Shown in pieces: positions 1 through 7,003 of a DNA stretch of 25,612 nt. Both the position numbers and the translations under genes were made by a program. The notes under the pieces were generated by a model. It did no database searches. It was given only the letters and a program-made list of their open reading frames with translations, and had not been told where the DNA came from. The DNA is from a virus. The number at the start of each line of letters is the position of its first letter. The stretch's first letter is position 1. The stretch spans positions 1-25,612 of IMG/VR virus record IMGVR_UViG_3300025098_000255. One strand, written 5' to 3'.

Positions 1-427
1 TATCTGTGTTGGCTTCATCATTGTTGTAATCAGTAAATGATTTGTAGAAATCATCATACATAGCATTACCATCTTCTCCCCAAGATTGTGCTGCTTTGTT
101 TATAGTTTCATCTGTTTCATCAGAGTAGTAATACTTAACATCATAAGTATTATTTACTGCACCAACTAGAAATCCTATCTCATATACATCTTCTGCAAAT
201 TCAAATAAATAAGTACCACTCTGTATAGCTAATGAACAACCTGTTGTTCCATATCTTCCTTGTTCATTACAGTAAATATACGCATCACTGCTACCACCAC
301 TAATAGTTAAACCTGTTTCGTATGTGTCATCCTCGAACGCTTCGTTAACTGTAACTTCATTAGGTACTTCTTCTGCGAATACAGGGGTAGGTATTAATAA
401 GAATAAAGCTAAGAGAAGTCTTAGCAT
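1..427 (-). CDS. Secreted protein with signal peptide, 3' end cut by window
   Basis: The frame is open from an ATG at 427 down to base 1 with no stop, giving 142 visible residues; the C-terminus lies outside the window. Residues 1-18 look like a Sec signal peptide: an Arg at position 3, a leucine-rich core, then a V-F-A site before two glutamates. There is no lipobox cysteine. The mature part is acidic and rich in Tyr, Gly and Thr, with Cys53 and Cys64 eleven residues apart, which could form a disulfide after export. Its ATG shares one base with the stop of the 55-residue membrane gene upstream (TAATG), so the two are probably co-translated. I do not recognise the family. Export from the host during late infection fits lysis, surface modification or exclusion of other phages. 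A role as a virion fibre is less likely given the signal peptide. Confidence 0.8.
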   Translation of the reverse strand, partial: MLRLLLALFLLIPTPVFAEEVPNEVTVNEAFEDDTYETGLTISGGSSDAYIYCNEQGRYGTTGCSLAIQSGTYLFEFAEDVYEIGFLVGAVNNTYDVKYYYSDETDETINKAAQSWGEDGNAMYDDFYKSFTDYNNDEANTD

Positions 428-594
428 TACATTACAAAGGCTGCGACAACTCCACCTATTGCTACAATGAGCATTAATACTTTATAAAACTCTGCCTTAT
501 CTAATTTGGCATCTAGCTTATCTTCAATTTTATCGAGTCGTTCAATAACCATATTAAGAAGTTCCTTTTGGGTATAGCCATTGCTGTCTGTCAT
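427..594 (-). CDS. Small XhlA/holin-like membrane protein (55 aa)
   Basis: This is a complete 55-codon gene starting at ATG 594, directly after the previous stop (TAAATG, no gap), and ending in a TAATG overlap with the secreted-protein gene. Residues 9-35 are charged with heptad-like Leu/Ile spacing (for example ELLNMVIERLDKIEDKLDAK), suggesting a coiled coil. Residues 36-54 form one hydrophobic membrane segment ending at the C-terminus. A short coiled coil followed by a C-terminal membrane anchor is the architecture of XhlA-type, holin-associated phage proteins. The family call rests on architecture and position, not on a motif. It could instead be another small inner-membrane phage protein. 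Its neighbours, another tiny membrane protein and an exported protein, fit a lysis or envelope module. Confidence 0.75.
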   Translation of the reverse strand: MTDSNGYTQKELLNMVIERLDKIEDKLDAKLDKAEFYKVLMLIVAIGGVVAAFVM

Positions 595-735
595 TTATGG
601 TAAATCCTCATGCGACATCCAGTCCCATTCTTTATCATAGGCACGATTATCTAAGTCCCACTTACTTAATCTTTTAAGATAAGAACTAATTTCTTTTAAA
701 AAATAACCTAATAAAAATCCGATTATAAAATCCAT
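595..735 (-). CDS. Tiny membrane-anchored protein (46 aa)
   Basis: The gene runs from ATG 735 to TAA 597-595. It starts 12 bases after the stop of the 241-residue gene and its stop abuts the next ATG. Residues 2-13 (DFIIGFLLGYFL) are hydrophobic and would make a short membrane segment. A basic stretch follows (residues 14-27), then a tryptophan-rich acidic tail with the bulk of its charge after residue 28. I do not recognise a family. The compact size, N-terminal hydrophobic segment and position next to another one-pass membrane protein make a holin or holin-partner role possible. There is no clear Shine-Dalgarno before the ATG, so it probably depends on ribosomes terminating just upstream. 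Confidence 0.65.
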   Translation of the reverse strand: MDFIIGFLLGYFLKEISSYLKRLSKWDLDNRAYDKEWDWMSHEDLP

Positions 736-747
736 TATTGGATTATA

Positions 748-1473
748 TCATGTCTTTCTAAAATTTCTAAGATAACCACTTTTAAAAGTACCGTGAACTG
801 TTAAGTAATTTTTATTAAAATATTTTTTTGCTTCTTCATCTTCAGAATATTTAGTAACTTCCATTGCTAATTGTTTTTCTCTCTTATAAGGTACGTATAC
901 ACACAAGGGTGTATGTTGTGGTATAAGTATTTTTTTATTGTATTTTTTTATTGCTATTTGTATATTAAGTTCGTTAATGACATCCGTTTTTAAAATACCA
1001 TAGACACTCTCCCAATCATCATTGTCTTCAAACAAGTATGACATAGGTATTTGTCTGCATGAATATCCTGGTGGTGTCATAACATACATAGGAAATTGCA
1101 TTTTTAAAACTTTAACAATACTTGAATCTTTAGGTAAATGATTTACCATCTGAACATCATTATGTCCTGATATAAAGTCTGCTCTTACTGTATGTAAAGC
1201 ATCTGTATCAAAGATTGTTTTAGTTTGCCATGTAAATGAACCATCTTCTTTGACTTCAATTTCTACATCAACAGGTGTAGTTATTACATAACCTTCTTTA
1301 AATACATCTAAGAATGAGGGACAGGTTTGTACTGTTGTTGTACTTGGGTAATCTTTATTAGGTATTTTTTTAAACCAATGAGGTATATATTCTCTCATAG
1401 GTTTTGGGTGTAAATCTTTATTGTAATAAACCATGTCAGAGAACATAGCAAATTTAATTTTATTCTTCTTCAT
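748..1473 (-). CDS. Unknown protein, second copy of a tandem paralogous pair
   Basis: This complete 241-residue gene has an ATG at 1473 that lies 14 bases inside the end of the preceding gene. It is a diverged copy of that neighbour. Both have an aromatic xPxW[FY]K motif (here residues 30-35), a Cys-Pro followed by an Asp-Gly-Val-Ile-Asp-Ile pattern (residues 51-72), an aligned Gly and Trp ten or so residues later (Gly78, Trp82), and a TPxGY motif in the second half. I see no signal peptide or membrane segment. I have a memory of similar unnamed proteins in marine phage genomes but cannot attach a function. The conserved Pro/Trp/Gly/Asp pattern suggests a beta-rich fold. Its place after the fibre genes could mean a virion accessory or host-takeover protein. 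Confidence 0.85.
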   Translation of the reverse strand: MKKNKIKFAMFSDMVYYNKDLHPKPMREYIPHWFKKIPNKDYPSTTTVQTCPSFLDVFKEGYVITTPVDVEIEVKEDGSFTWQTKTIFDTDALHTVRADFISGHNDVQMVNHLPKDSSIVKVLKMQFPMYVMTPPGYSCRQIPMSYLFEDNDDWESVYGILKTDVINELNIQIAIKKYNKKILIPQHTPLCVYVPYKREKQLAMEVTKYSEDEEAKKYFNKNYLTVHGTFKSGYLRNFRKT

Positions 1474-2206
1474 CTAATATTTTCTTTGTTCTGCGCCAAT
1501 TATTACTAACAGTATTATTTAAACCATTGTTTCTATTATATAAATTATCTTTTTCTTCAGAGTAACTGTGTAAATTTAATTTAGTTTTATCTGATTTTTT
1601 ATACACAGATGCTACGACTAATGGCTCTCCTGCTTTGACAGAAATTAGTTTGCTGTCTTTTGGTACATCTGTATTGTCAAATTCAAATGGAAAGTTTACC
1701 TCGTGCCATATATCTGTTTCTACTTTACCAGGTAACAATCTTATATTATTTCTATGATGATAGAAAGGGTCATAAAAATGTGTGCCATAACCTTCAGGTG
1801 TTTCAAACATATAGGGTGTATTTAATTTTAACACACCTAAATTTTCTATATCCCATAAACCCATACCTTCTATTTGTTTTTGGTCCTGTTTGTCTAAAAA
1901 ATTATTATCAAAAGCAATACTGTTTCCAACAGGTACATTCCATTCAACAACACCATTTTGATTTACAACTATTTGTATATCTGTCCATGCAGGTATCACA
2001 ACACCGTCAACTAAGTAATCTTGTATTGCAGGACATTGCTTCGCATGCTTCTGTATTAAAGGATTTACAAGAACATCTTCTGTAGTTACATAGTTTGGTT
2101 TTTTTTCCTTATACCATTTAGGTAGAAATTTATTTGCAGATACTGGCGGGTAAGCATTTAAAAGTATTTCATATTCTTTTTTTATAGGATATATATTAAG
2201 TTCTAT
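1460..2206 (-). CDS. Unknown protein, first copy of the paralogous pair, apparent AUA start
   Basis: A reading that begins at the GTG at 1999 gives only 179 residues and loses the conserved N-terminal third. The frame stays open upstream, with no ATG, GTG or TTG until an in-frame stop near 2243. Homology with the 241-residue neighbour begins well upstream of 1999: LPKWYK at residues 28-33 matches IPHWFK in the paralog. The best start is an ATA at 2206-2204, preceded by AGGAGA at 2213-2218 and overlapping the TAG stop of the 67-residue gene. That gives 248 residues, close to the paralog's 241. Residues 57-79 align without gaps to paralog residues 50-72 (8 of 23 identical), and Gly85/Trp89 to Gly78/Trp82. 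Function unknown. Alternatives to an AUA start are a sequencing error or a recent ATG-to-ATA change. Confidence 0.8.
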   Translation of the reverse strand: MELNIYPIKKEYEILLNAYPPVSANKFLPKWYKEKKPNYVTTEDVLVNPLIQKHAKQCPAIQDYLVDGVVIPAWTDIQIVVNQNGVVEWNVPVGNSIAFDNNFLDKQDQKQIEGMGLWDIENLGVLKLNTPYMFETPEGYGTHFYDPFYHHRNNIRLLPGKVETDIWHEVNFPFEFDNTDVPKDSKLISVKAGEPLVVASVYKKSDKTKLNLHSYSEEKDNLYNRNNGLNNTVSNNWRRTKKILDEEE

Positions 2207-2406
2207 AGTAAATCTCCTAACACTAATAATCTTGGTAAAGTACTTTGATTAGTTGTTATATTAAGACCATTATAAACGCTTCTTAATGTAGTTGATAAAT
2301 TTCCATCTTGATTGGGTTTTAAATCTGTCTGATATTGGAAAGGTAATTCAACAGTTGACACATAGGTTTTTACATTGCTTTCAAAATGTGTAAGTATAAA
2401 TGCCAT
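2203..2406 (-). CDS. Small protein related to the 64-aa gene upstream
   Basis: This complete 67-residue gene has an AAGGTGG ribosome site just before its ATG. Residues 35-65 align without gaps to residues 34-64 of the 64-residue protein encoded at 4223-4417, with about 13 of 31 identical, including a G-x-L-S-T start, then Arg, Val, Asn, Leu, and a final R-x-x-V-L. The N-terminal halves differ more. It sits directly after the 152-residue fibre-associated gene, and its TAG stop overlaps the apparent AUA start of the next gene. No membrane segment or signal is visible. I do not recognise a named family. The repeated presence of this module beside fibre-type genes suggests a small virion or fibre-associated protein. 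Confidence 0.75.
   Translation of the reverse strand: MAFILTHFESNVKTYVSTVELPFQYQTDLKPNQDGNLSTTLRSVYNGLNITTNQSTLPRLLVLGDLL
2213..2218 (-). promoter_or_regulatory. Shine-Dalgarno that places the AUA start at 2206
   Basis: On the minus strand AGGAGA ends six bases before the ATA at 2206. The same AGGAGAT-type site lies before the capsid gene, the 323-residue gene and the 196-residue gene, with 4 to 8 bases between AGGAG and ATG. Here the spacing from AGGAG is 7, inside that range. The site lies in the last codons of the 67-residue gene. Confidence 0.65.
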
Positions 2407-2422
2407 GTTCCACCTTTTTAAA

Positions 2423-2881
2423 TTATTGGTCTGAAATATCTACCCAAGCCCCATCAATCCAACTATAAGTTTTACCATCTGTTGGATATGCTTCTGTTGC
2501 TTCCCATGTTGTATCCCAAGATTTTGTATCTTCATTCCATACGTATCCTTTTAAAGCAGGTGTAGCATTAAAGTCTGCAGGATAATCTACTGGTGGTTGC
2601 CATTCATCATTTTCGTCAAGTACCCAAGATGGAAATTCTGCAGGTATAATAAACTTCTCTGTCTCTGAATTATATGTGCTACCTTTTCCCGCATAAGAAC
2701 CTCTTATATTTTTATTATAAGAAGTTTGTACCCAATTAGTGTCATCTCCATGTAGATTTTGCAGATATGCTATTCCTAAACTTTCTTGCTCATCTCCATT
2801 TTCATCTGTAATAATTGTGTTATCTACAACATGAACTGATAAGACTACATTGTTTTCATCTAGTTTTGCAAAGTGTGCCAT
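2423..2881 (-). CDS. Conserved marine-phage fibre-associated protein (152 aa)
   Basis: The start (MAHFAKLDENNVVLSVHVVD) and a middle block with TNWVQTSYN then YAGKGSTYN match a protein type I recall as common in marine cyanophage and pelagiphage genomes, usually annotated as hypothetical or virion-associated. Residues 85-150 are rich in Trp, Pro and acidic residues (PSWVLDENDEWQPP, and a WDTTWEA/SWIDGAW tail), which looks like short aromatic beta repeats. There is no signal peptide. Its ATG shares a base with the stop of the glycine-rich gene (TAATG), suggesting coupled production with that fibre-type protein. The exact role is unknown; fibre tip, decoration or fibre assembly are possible. 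Confidence 0.8.
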   Translation of the reverse strand: MAHFAKLDENNVVLSVHVVDNTIITDENGDEQESLGIAYLQNLHGDDTNWVQTSYNKNIRGSYAGKGSTYNSETEKFIIPAEFPSWVLDENDEWQPPVDYPADFNATPALKGYVWNEDTKSWDTTWEATEAYPTDGKTYSWIDGAWVDISDQ

Positions 2882-3852
2882 TAGAACTGTGCCGACCCAT
2901 CTCCTGTAAATTTATAAACTGTGTTATCACCTATAGATATTTCTGTTGGAGAACCTGTTGTAGAGACTGGTTTTTTTGAATTTGCTACTTTAAATAAAAT
3001 TACTCCTGAACCACCATTACCACCATCTCCAGTTGGGTGTCCGCCACCGCCACCGCCTGAACCTGAATTAGCTATTGCAGAAGTTCCATTTTGTCCATCA
3101 CCATTACCACCATCTCCTCGTCCTGCAGAAGATGTAGTTAAATCTGTTGAGTTGCTTTTAGCATTGTTTGTTCCTCCACTACCTCTACTACCATTACCAC
3201 CTGCAGCATAATAAAGTGAAGTACCTGTCAATAAATTTTCTTTTCCTGCACCACCAAAGTGACCATTAACATCAGTACCACCATGTCCACCTGAACCAGT
3301 AGCACCACCGCCACCACCGCCACCGCCACGACCTCCGCCACGACTTTGTCCACCACCTGAACCTTCAGAAGGAGTATAACCTCCTTCGTTACCTGAACCA
3401 CCACTTATATTGCTACTACCATCATTACTTCCACCGCCACCGGAACCACCTGATGAACCAGTTGTTGCAGTTCTTGATTTACCACCACCATGACTTTCGA
3501 ATGAACCGAATGAACTTTCACTACCATCAGTACCCTGACCTGTAGCACCTGTTCCACCTGCACCTATAGTTATTGTAACATTAGTACCTCTTGTAACAGT
3601 TTGTGTAGTGCTGTTTCTAAAACCACCTGCACCACCACCACCTGTGCCACCTCTACCATTACTGTTAGAACCTGAAGCACCTGCACCACCTGCTACTACA
3701 AGTAATTCAAGTAGCTCTGTAGACCCTGCACTGCTAAATGCACCATCATTGTTTAAAGAATTTGCTTCGGTAAAAGAGAACACGCCATTATTACCTGAAG
3801 CTGTTTGTTCAGGTCCTGCACCTAAATAACCAAATTCATTAGTTCTACCCAT
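2881..3852 (-). CDS. Glycine-rich tail fibre or adhesin protein
   Basis: This complete 323-residue gene has AGGAGAT upstream of its ATG. From about residue 50 to 290 the protein is dominated by glycine, with many runs of two to seven glycines separated by Ser, Thr, Asn and Asp. The block opens with LLVVAGG and closes with GGSGVILFKVA, a layout seen in glycine-rich phage tail proteins. A TVTRGTNVTITIGAGG strand pair is typical of that family. By analogy with glycine-rich phage adhesins, the loops may form polyglycine helices that present a receptor-binding face, but that is inference. The N-terminal 45 residues (GAFSSAGS-type) would attach it to the particle, and the C-terminal 35 residues are less glycine-rich. 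The GGT/GGC repeats make this stretch prone to slippage. Confidence 0.8.
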   Translation of the reverse strand: MGRTNEFGYLGAGPEQTASGNNGVFSFTEANSLNNDGAFSSAGSTELLELLVVAGGAGASGSNSNGRGGTGGGGAGGFRNSTTQTVTRGTNVTITIGAGGTGATGQGTDGSESSFGSFESHGGGKSRTATTGSSGGSGGGGSNDGSSNISGGSGNEGGYTPSEGSGGGQSRGGGRGGGGGGGGATGSGGHGGTDVNGHFGGAGKENLLTGTSLYYAAGGNGSRGSGGTNNAKSNSTDLTTSSAGRGDGGNGDGQNGTSAIANSGSGGGGGGHPTGDGGNGGSGVILFKVANSKKPVSTTGSPTEISIGDNTVYKFTGDGSAQF

Positions 3853-3867
3853 TAAAAAATCTCCTAA

Positions 3868-4197
3868 TTATGTAATTTCTAAAATACTGGCAAATGCTTC
3901 TATATCACTAGCTGCACTTGCAGTTAATCTGACTTTATCTCCTGCTTCTAAAACAATCTTTGAAGCACCTGCTAGTTCTAATGTACTATCTGCAGGTACA
4001 GATATTGTTGAAGCAATCATAGAGTTAGTTGAACCATCACTATCTAAAACTTTTGCATCTACAGTTGCTGAATTAGTTCCATCAACATTTGTCATTCTTA
4101 ATGTAAGAACAATCGCAGTTGTAGAACCTGGGCAAGTGTAAAAATCCGCTTCAGAATCGGTTACATCTAAGTAAGCATTCTTGAATGTTTCTGCCAT
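3868..4197 (-). CDS. Small beta-rich virion protein (109 aa)
   Basis: This complete gene has a GGAGAAG ribosome site before its ATG. The protein is rich in Thr, Ser, Ala and Asp, with alternating strand-like segments: ADFYTCPGSTTAIVLTLRM, an ATVDAKVLDSDGS stretch, then ISVPADSTLELAG-KIVLEAGDKVRLTASAA. The last part, with P-A-D-S-T-L-E-L and L-E-A-G-D, resembles a small protein type that I recall next to fibre genes in many marine phages. It has no signal peptide and no membrane segment. A small jelly-roll or immunoglobulin-like fold on the fibre or capsid is a reasonable guess. It sits between the 64-residue and the glycine-rich genes, within the fibre block. Confidence 0.75.
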   Translation of the reverse strand: MAETFKNAYLDVTDSEADFYTCPGSTTAIVLTLRMTNVDGTNSATVDAKVLDSDGSTNSMIASTISVPADSTLELAGASKIVLEAGDKVRLTASAASDIEAFASILEIT

Positions 4198-4222
4198 TTT
4201 ATATCTTCTCCATCATATATTT

Positions 4223-4417
4223 CTATACTTCTAATACTATAGCACGACTTGTGCTACTTGTGCTACTTGTTACAGATAATGTATTAAATACAACTCTGAA
4301 ACTTGTAGATAAACTACCACCTTCAGGTAGTAAATCTATATCTTCATCTATAGGTTTATTACCAATGGTGTCTATTCCTAGACTTCCACCTTCTTTGAGC
4401 ATTATTAACATTGACAT
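4223..4417 (-). CDS. Small protein related to the 67-aa gene downstream
   Basis: This 64-residue gene has an ATG that forms a TAATG overlap with the stop of the 196-residue fibre-type gene. Its C-terminal half (residues 34-64, GSLSTSFRVVFNTLSVTSST onward) aligns without gaps to the 67-residue protein at 2203-2406. The N-terminal half has an I-D-T-I-G-N then E-D-I-D-L-L-P-E pattern. It is too short for domain calls. The stop-start overlap and the related copy two genes away make it a real gene rather than a chance frame. It is probably a small fibre-associated or virion protein; function unknown. Confidence 0.7.
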   Translation of the reverse strand: MSMLIMLKEGGSLGIDTIGNKPIDEDIDLLPEGGSLSTSFRVVFNTLSVTSSTSSTSRAIVLEV

Positions 4418-5007
4418 TATGACAACGCTATTACTATACCTAAAGATGCCTTTGTGTTGACTTGTGTATCAACATAAGACTTTACTGCTTTTGCTGAAGC
4501 TAATGTATCATCACTACCACTAACAGAACTAATGTCTGTATCTAGTACCCCTGACTTTAAGTCAGCTACATCTATGTTAGATATAGAGTTACCTGTTGCT
4601 TCAACATTAAAAGTTTTATTTGTTAGTGTATCTGTTGATGTTGCAGTAATACTTGTATCTACTCTGTCATGTAAATCTTCAAACATTTCTTTGATAACTG
4701 CCATACGAACAACAGTTCCTTCTCCATGATTAGGTGCAGTTGAGGCATCTCCAGGAGTTCCATATCTTCCTTCTTTATCTCTTGTTATTGCTGATAATGA
4801 TGTTCCAGTTGCAGCAGTTACTTCTATAACTTCTCTTGCAGAAGCATTATCAGGGTCTACTACTAAATAATAATTTGCACCAATAGCTGTACTACCATCT
4901 GTTGTTGGTGCTGCTGTTAAAGTACAACTTACTACACTTTGTGGTAAGCCACCAGTAGAGAGTGTACTCTCATAAAAATTTGAAAACTTTACTTCTTGGT
5001 TTGCCAT
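4417..5007 (-). CDS. Short tail fibre-type protein
   Basis: This complete 196-residue gene has a ribosome site (TAGGAG) that includes the stop codon of the preceding gene. Residues 1-105 hold an adaptor-like beta module (EVIEVTAATGTSLSAITRD, an EGRYGT turn, then H-x-E-G-T-V-V-R). Residues 115-190 carry the low-complexity fibre shaft pattern known from marine phage fibres: DTLTNKTF, GNSISNIDVADLKSGVL, then SGSDDTLASAKAVKSYVDTQ. Known fibres with this pattern are often much longer, so this may be a short fibre or only the particle-proximal part of a multi-protein fibre whose tips are the small genes downstream. Trimerisation is likely by analogy with other fibres. Confidence 0.8.
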   Translation of the reverse strand: MANQEVKFSNFYESTLSTGGLPQSVVSCTLTAAPTTDGSTAIGANYYLVVDPDNASAREVIEVTAATGTSLSAITRDKEGRYGTPGDASTAPNHGEGTVVRMAVIKEMFEDLHDRVDTSITATSTDTLTNKTFNVEATGNSISNIDVADLKSGVLDTDISSVSGSDDTLASAKAVKSYVDTQVNTKASLGIVIALS

Positions 5008-5014
5008 TTATCTC

Positions 5015-7003
5015 CTATGCACCAAATCTCACAAATCCTAATGCGTTAATACCAAACACATGAACACTTGTTACATCAGTAACAGTTGGTTGTCTAGTAC
5101 CACGCACAGTAATTATAGCATACTGTGTTACGCTTCCTCTTTCAACATTAGAATTAATTGGATAACTAATTCTTTCTACTACACCTCTAATAATTTCTGA
5201 AGGGTCAAATAATTCTAAAGTAACACTATCACCTTCTTTACTACGAAGTGCATTATATAAAGTATCTCCAAGACCTTTAACCTTTATAGGTTTTCTTCCT
5301 GGTCTTTCTACTCTATCAGATATGTTTATAGGTATCTGTGCAACTACAAGTTCTGGTCTAGCTAATGCACGAAATTGTACTGATTTAACTTTAGGTGTAT
5401 TTGCACCATTTTCTGATTTTAAAACAACTTTACCTATGATGTATCTAGCAATCTCTGCTATTTGTTTTTCTTCATCACCAACACCAGTAGCTTGTGTGAA
5501 TGCTAATTGAAATGATGTGTCATTAGGATTATCTAATGCTTCAAACTTAGTTGAGTAAAATAAATCTACTGTTGTATTACTAGGCATAGTAAATGTAGAA
5601 GTTTCTGCACCTACAAACTGTTTATGTTCTGCTGTAAAGAAATCTGCTGCTGACATTATAAGATAACCTTCAAGTTCGTATGTAGATGTTTCTAAGAATA
5701 TATCTTGTCCTGCTACAGCTATAACAAACTTACCATTTGAATTGGTTATACCTGTAATAAAACCTGATGCTCCCATCTCTAAATCTCTAGCGAATCCTGC
5801 AGTAGGTAAGTAATATCTCCACAAGTAACTCTCACTATCGCTTTCTTTTATTCCACAATAAACACTATCTCTTGTAACAAACATATGCTTAGGTGTTGTA
5901 TCTACATCTGTTATAACCCATTCTTTTATTAACTGTCTATTAGCTAGTACATATAAATCATCTGCAACTGTTAAGTCTGCACGATAAAATCTACCTACAG
6001 CTCTTGTAAAATCTTTTGTACCAAAAAATACAATTCCTTCTGCTGCAGCTATAGAGTGTACTTCTTCAAAAGGTATGTTTGTTTGTCCTTTAAGTGTAAA
6101 AGTTCCTGCTACATCTTTGACTGAATATATATCTCCATTAGTAGAAGCTACTAAGACTACTGCACCTGCATCTACAACTTGTGATACGTGGTGTGAATCC
6201 TCAAAAGTTATGATTGCAGCTGCATCTGCTAAGTCAGAACCTGACCAAGTTTTATTGAATGGACTTATTGCCCATACTCTTTCTACTGAACCATCATCTC
6301 CACTAAATACTAGTTGTCCTTTTGCAAACCACACACCATTCAAACCTCCTGATGAAGATTGTGCTGTTGTTTCCTTTGACCAAGTAGATACACCATCAAA
6401 CTTAATAAGCTCTGAGTTACTTGTGCCATCTGCAGTTGTAGCAAATATCATATCTCCTACTGAAGCTATACCAGTAAAGTTGTAGTTTATAGTAAATCCT
6501 GTAGTTACTGGTCCCCAAGTAGAGCCACTGTTTGTAGATTTATAAATTACATTAGCATCAGTAACATATATGTCACCATTAGTAGTCTGTGCTAAATAGT
6601 TATTACTACCTGCAAATGTTGTATCATCCCCTCTTACATTTTTATCTGCTGTTGTAAATAACAAGTGTGTGTGATAAGAAGTTTCATCATCTCCATGAAA
6701 TACATCTACACCTTTGCTATCCCAAAATCTTGTTGAATCTTTAGTTGTACCATTTTGTCTGTGTGCTGTGTCTAGTCCTTGTCCACCTGTAAAATTATTT
6801 CGTGAATAGATACGACCTAAGTTAGAAGTAAAGTCCTCTGCATTTTGCTTTACATTAACTTGACCTTCTTGTACATCTGAAGATTGTATCTGCATTTCTC
6901 TACCTGGACCAACAGCAGAACGAAGTAATATATTATCAACACGAATATCATATCCATATCTTTTAGGATTGGACGTATTTATTGTAGTGGCTACTCTAGG
7001 CAT
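5015..7003 (-). CDS. Beta-propeller-like tail nozzle or tail tubular protein
   Basis: This complete 662-residue gene has an ATG that forms a TAATG overlap with the stop of the connector gene. From about residue 100 to 450 the protein shows repeating short beta segments separated by NGDIYV, DDGSVE and NGDIYS turns. It contains an Asp-box-like motif S-T-N-S-G-S-T-W at residues 156-163, typical of beta-propeller blades. The C-terminal 200 residues form a separate region with KPIKVKGLGDTLYNALRSKE and VTLELFDPSEIIRGVVERI. Length, position directly after the connector and the propeller-like repeat fit the nozzle protein of short-tailed phages (T7 gp12-like role). This is a structural analogy, not a sequence match. 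A receptor-binding or fibre-anchoring propeller is the alternative. Confidence 0.65.
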   Translation of the reverse strand: MPRVATTINTSNPKRYGYDIRVDNILLRSAVGPGREMQIQSSDVQEGQVNVKQNAEDFTSNLGRIYSRNNFTGGQGLDTAHRQNGTTKDSTRFWDSKGVDVFHGDDETSYHTHLLFTTADKNVRGDDTTFAGSNNYLAQTTNGDIYVTDANVIYKSTNSGSTWGPVTTGFTINYNFTGIASVGDMIFATTADGTSNSELIKFDGVSTWSKETTAQSSSGGLNGVWFAKGQLVFSGDDGSVERVWAISPFNKTWSGSDLADAAAIITFEDSHHVSQVVDAGAVVLVASTNGDIYSVKDVAGTFTLKGQTNIPFEEVHSIAAAEGIVFFGTKDFTRAVGRFYRADLTVADDLYVLANRQLIKEWVITDVDTTPKHMFVTRDSVYCGIKESDSESYLWRYYLPTAGFARDLEMGASGFITGITNSNGKFVIAVAGQDIFLETSTYELEGYLIMSAADFFTAEHKQFVGAETSTFTMPSNTTVDLFYSTKFEALDNPNDTSFQLAFTQATGVGDEEKQIAEIARYIIGKVVLKSENGANTPKVKSVQFRALARPELVVAQIPINISDRVERPGRKPIKVKGLGDTLYNALRSKEGDSVTLELFDPSEIIRGVVERISYPINSNVERGSVTQYAIITVRGTRQPTVTDVTSVHVFGINALGFVRFGA

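Noticed and set aside
1460-1999. A 179-residue gene starting at the GTG at 1999
   Set aside because: Its paralog is aligned well upstream of this codon, and no ribosome site lies before it; the longer frame from 2206 is favoured.
3303-3330. CRISPR-like or microsatellite array in CCACCG repeats
   Set aside because: The units are codon repeats within a coding gene with no spacer structure.
2921-3829. Proline-rich frames on the plus strand opposite the glycine-rich gene
   Set aside because: These are complementary readings of GGN repeats (CCN gives proline); no ribosome sites or other support.
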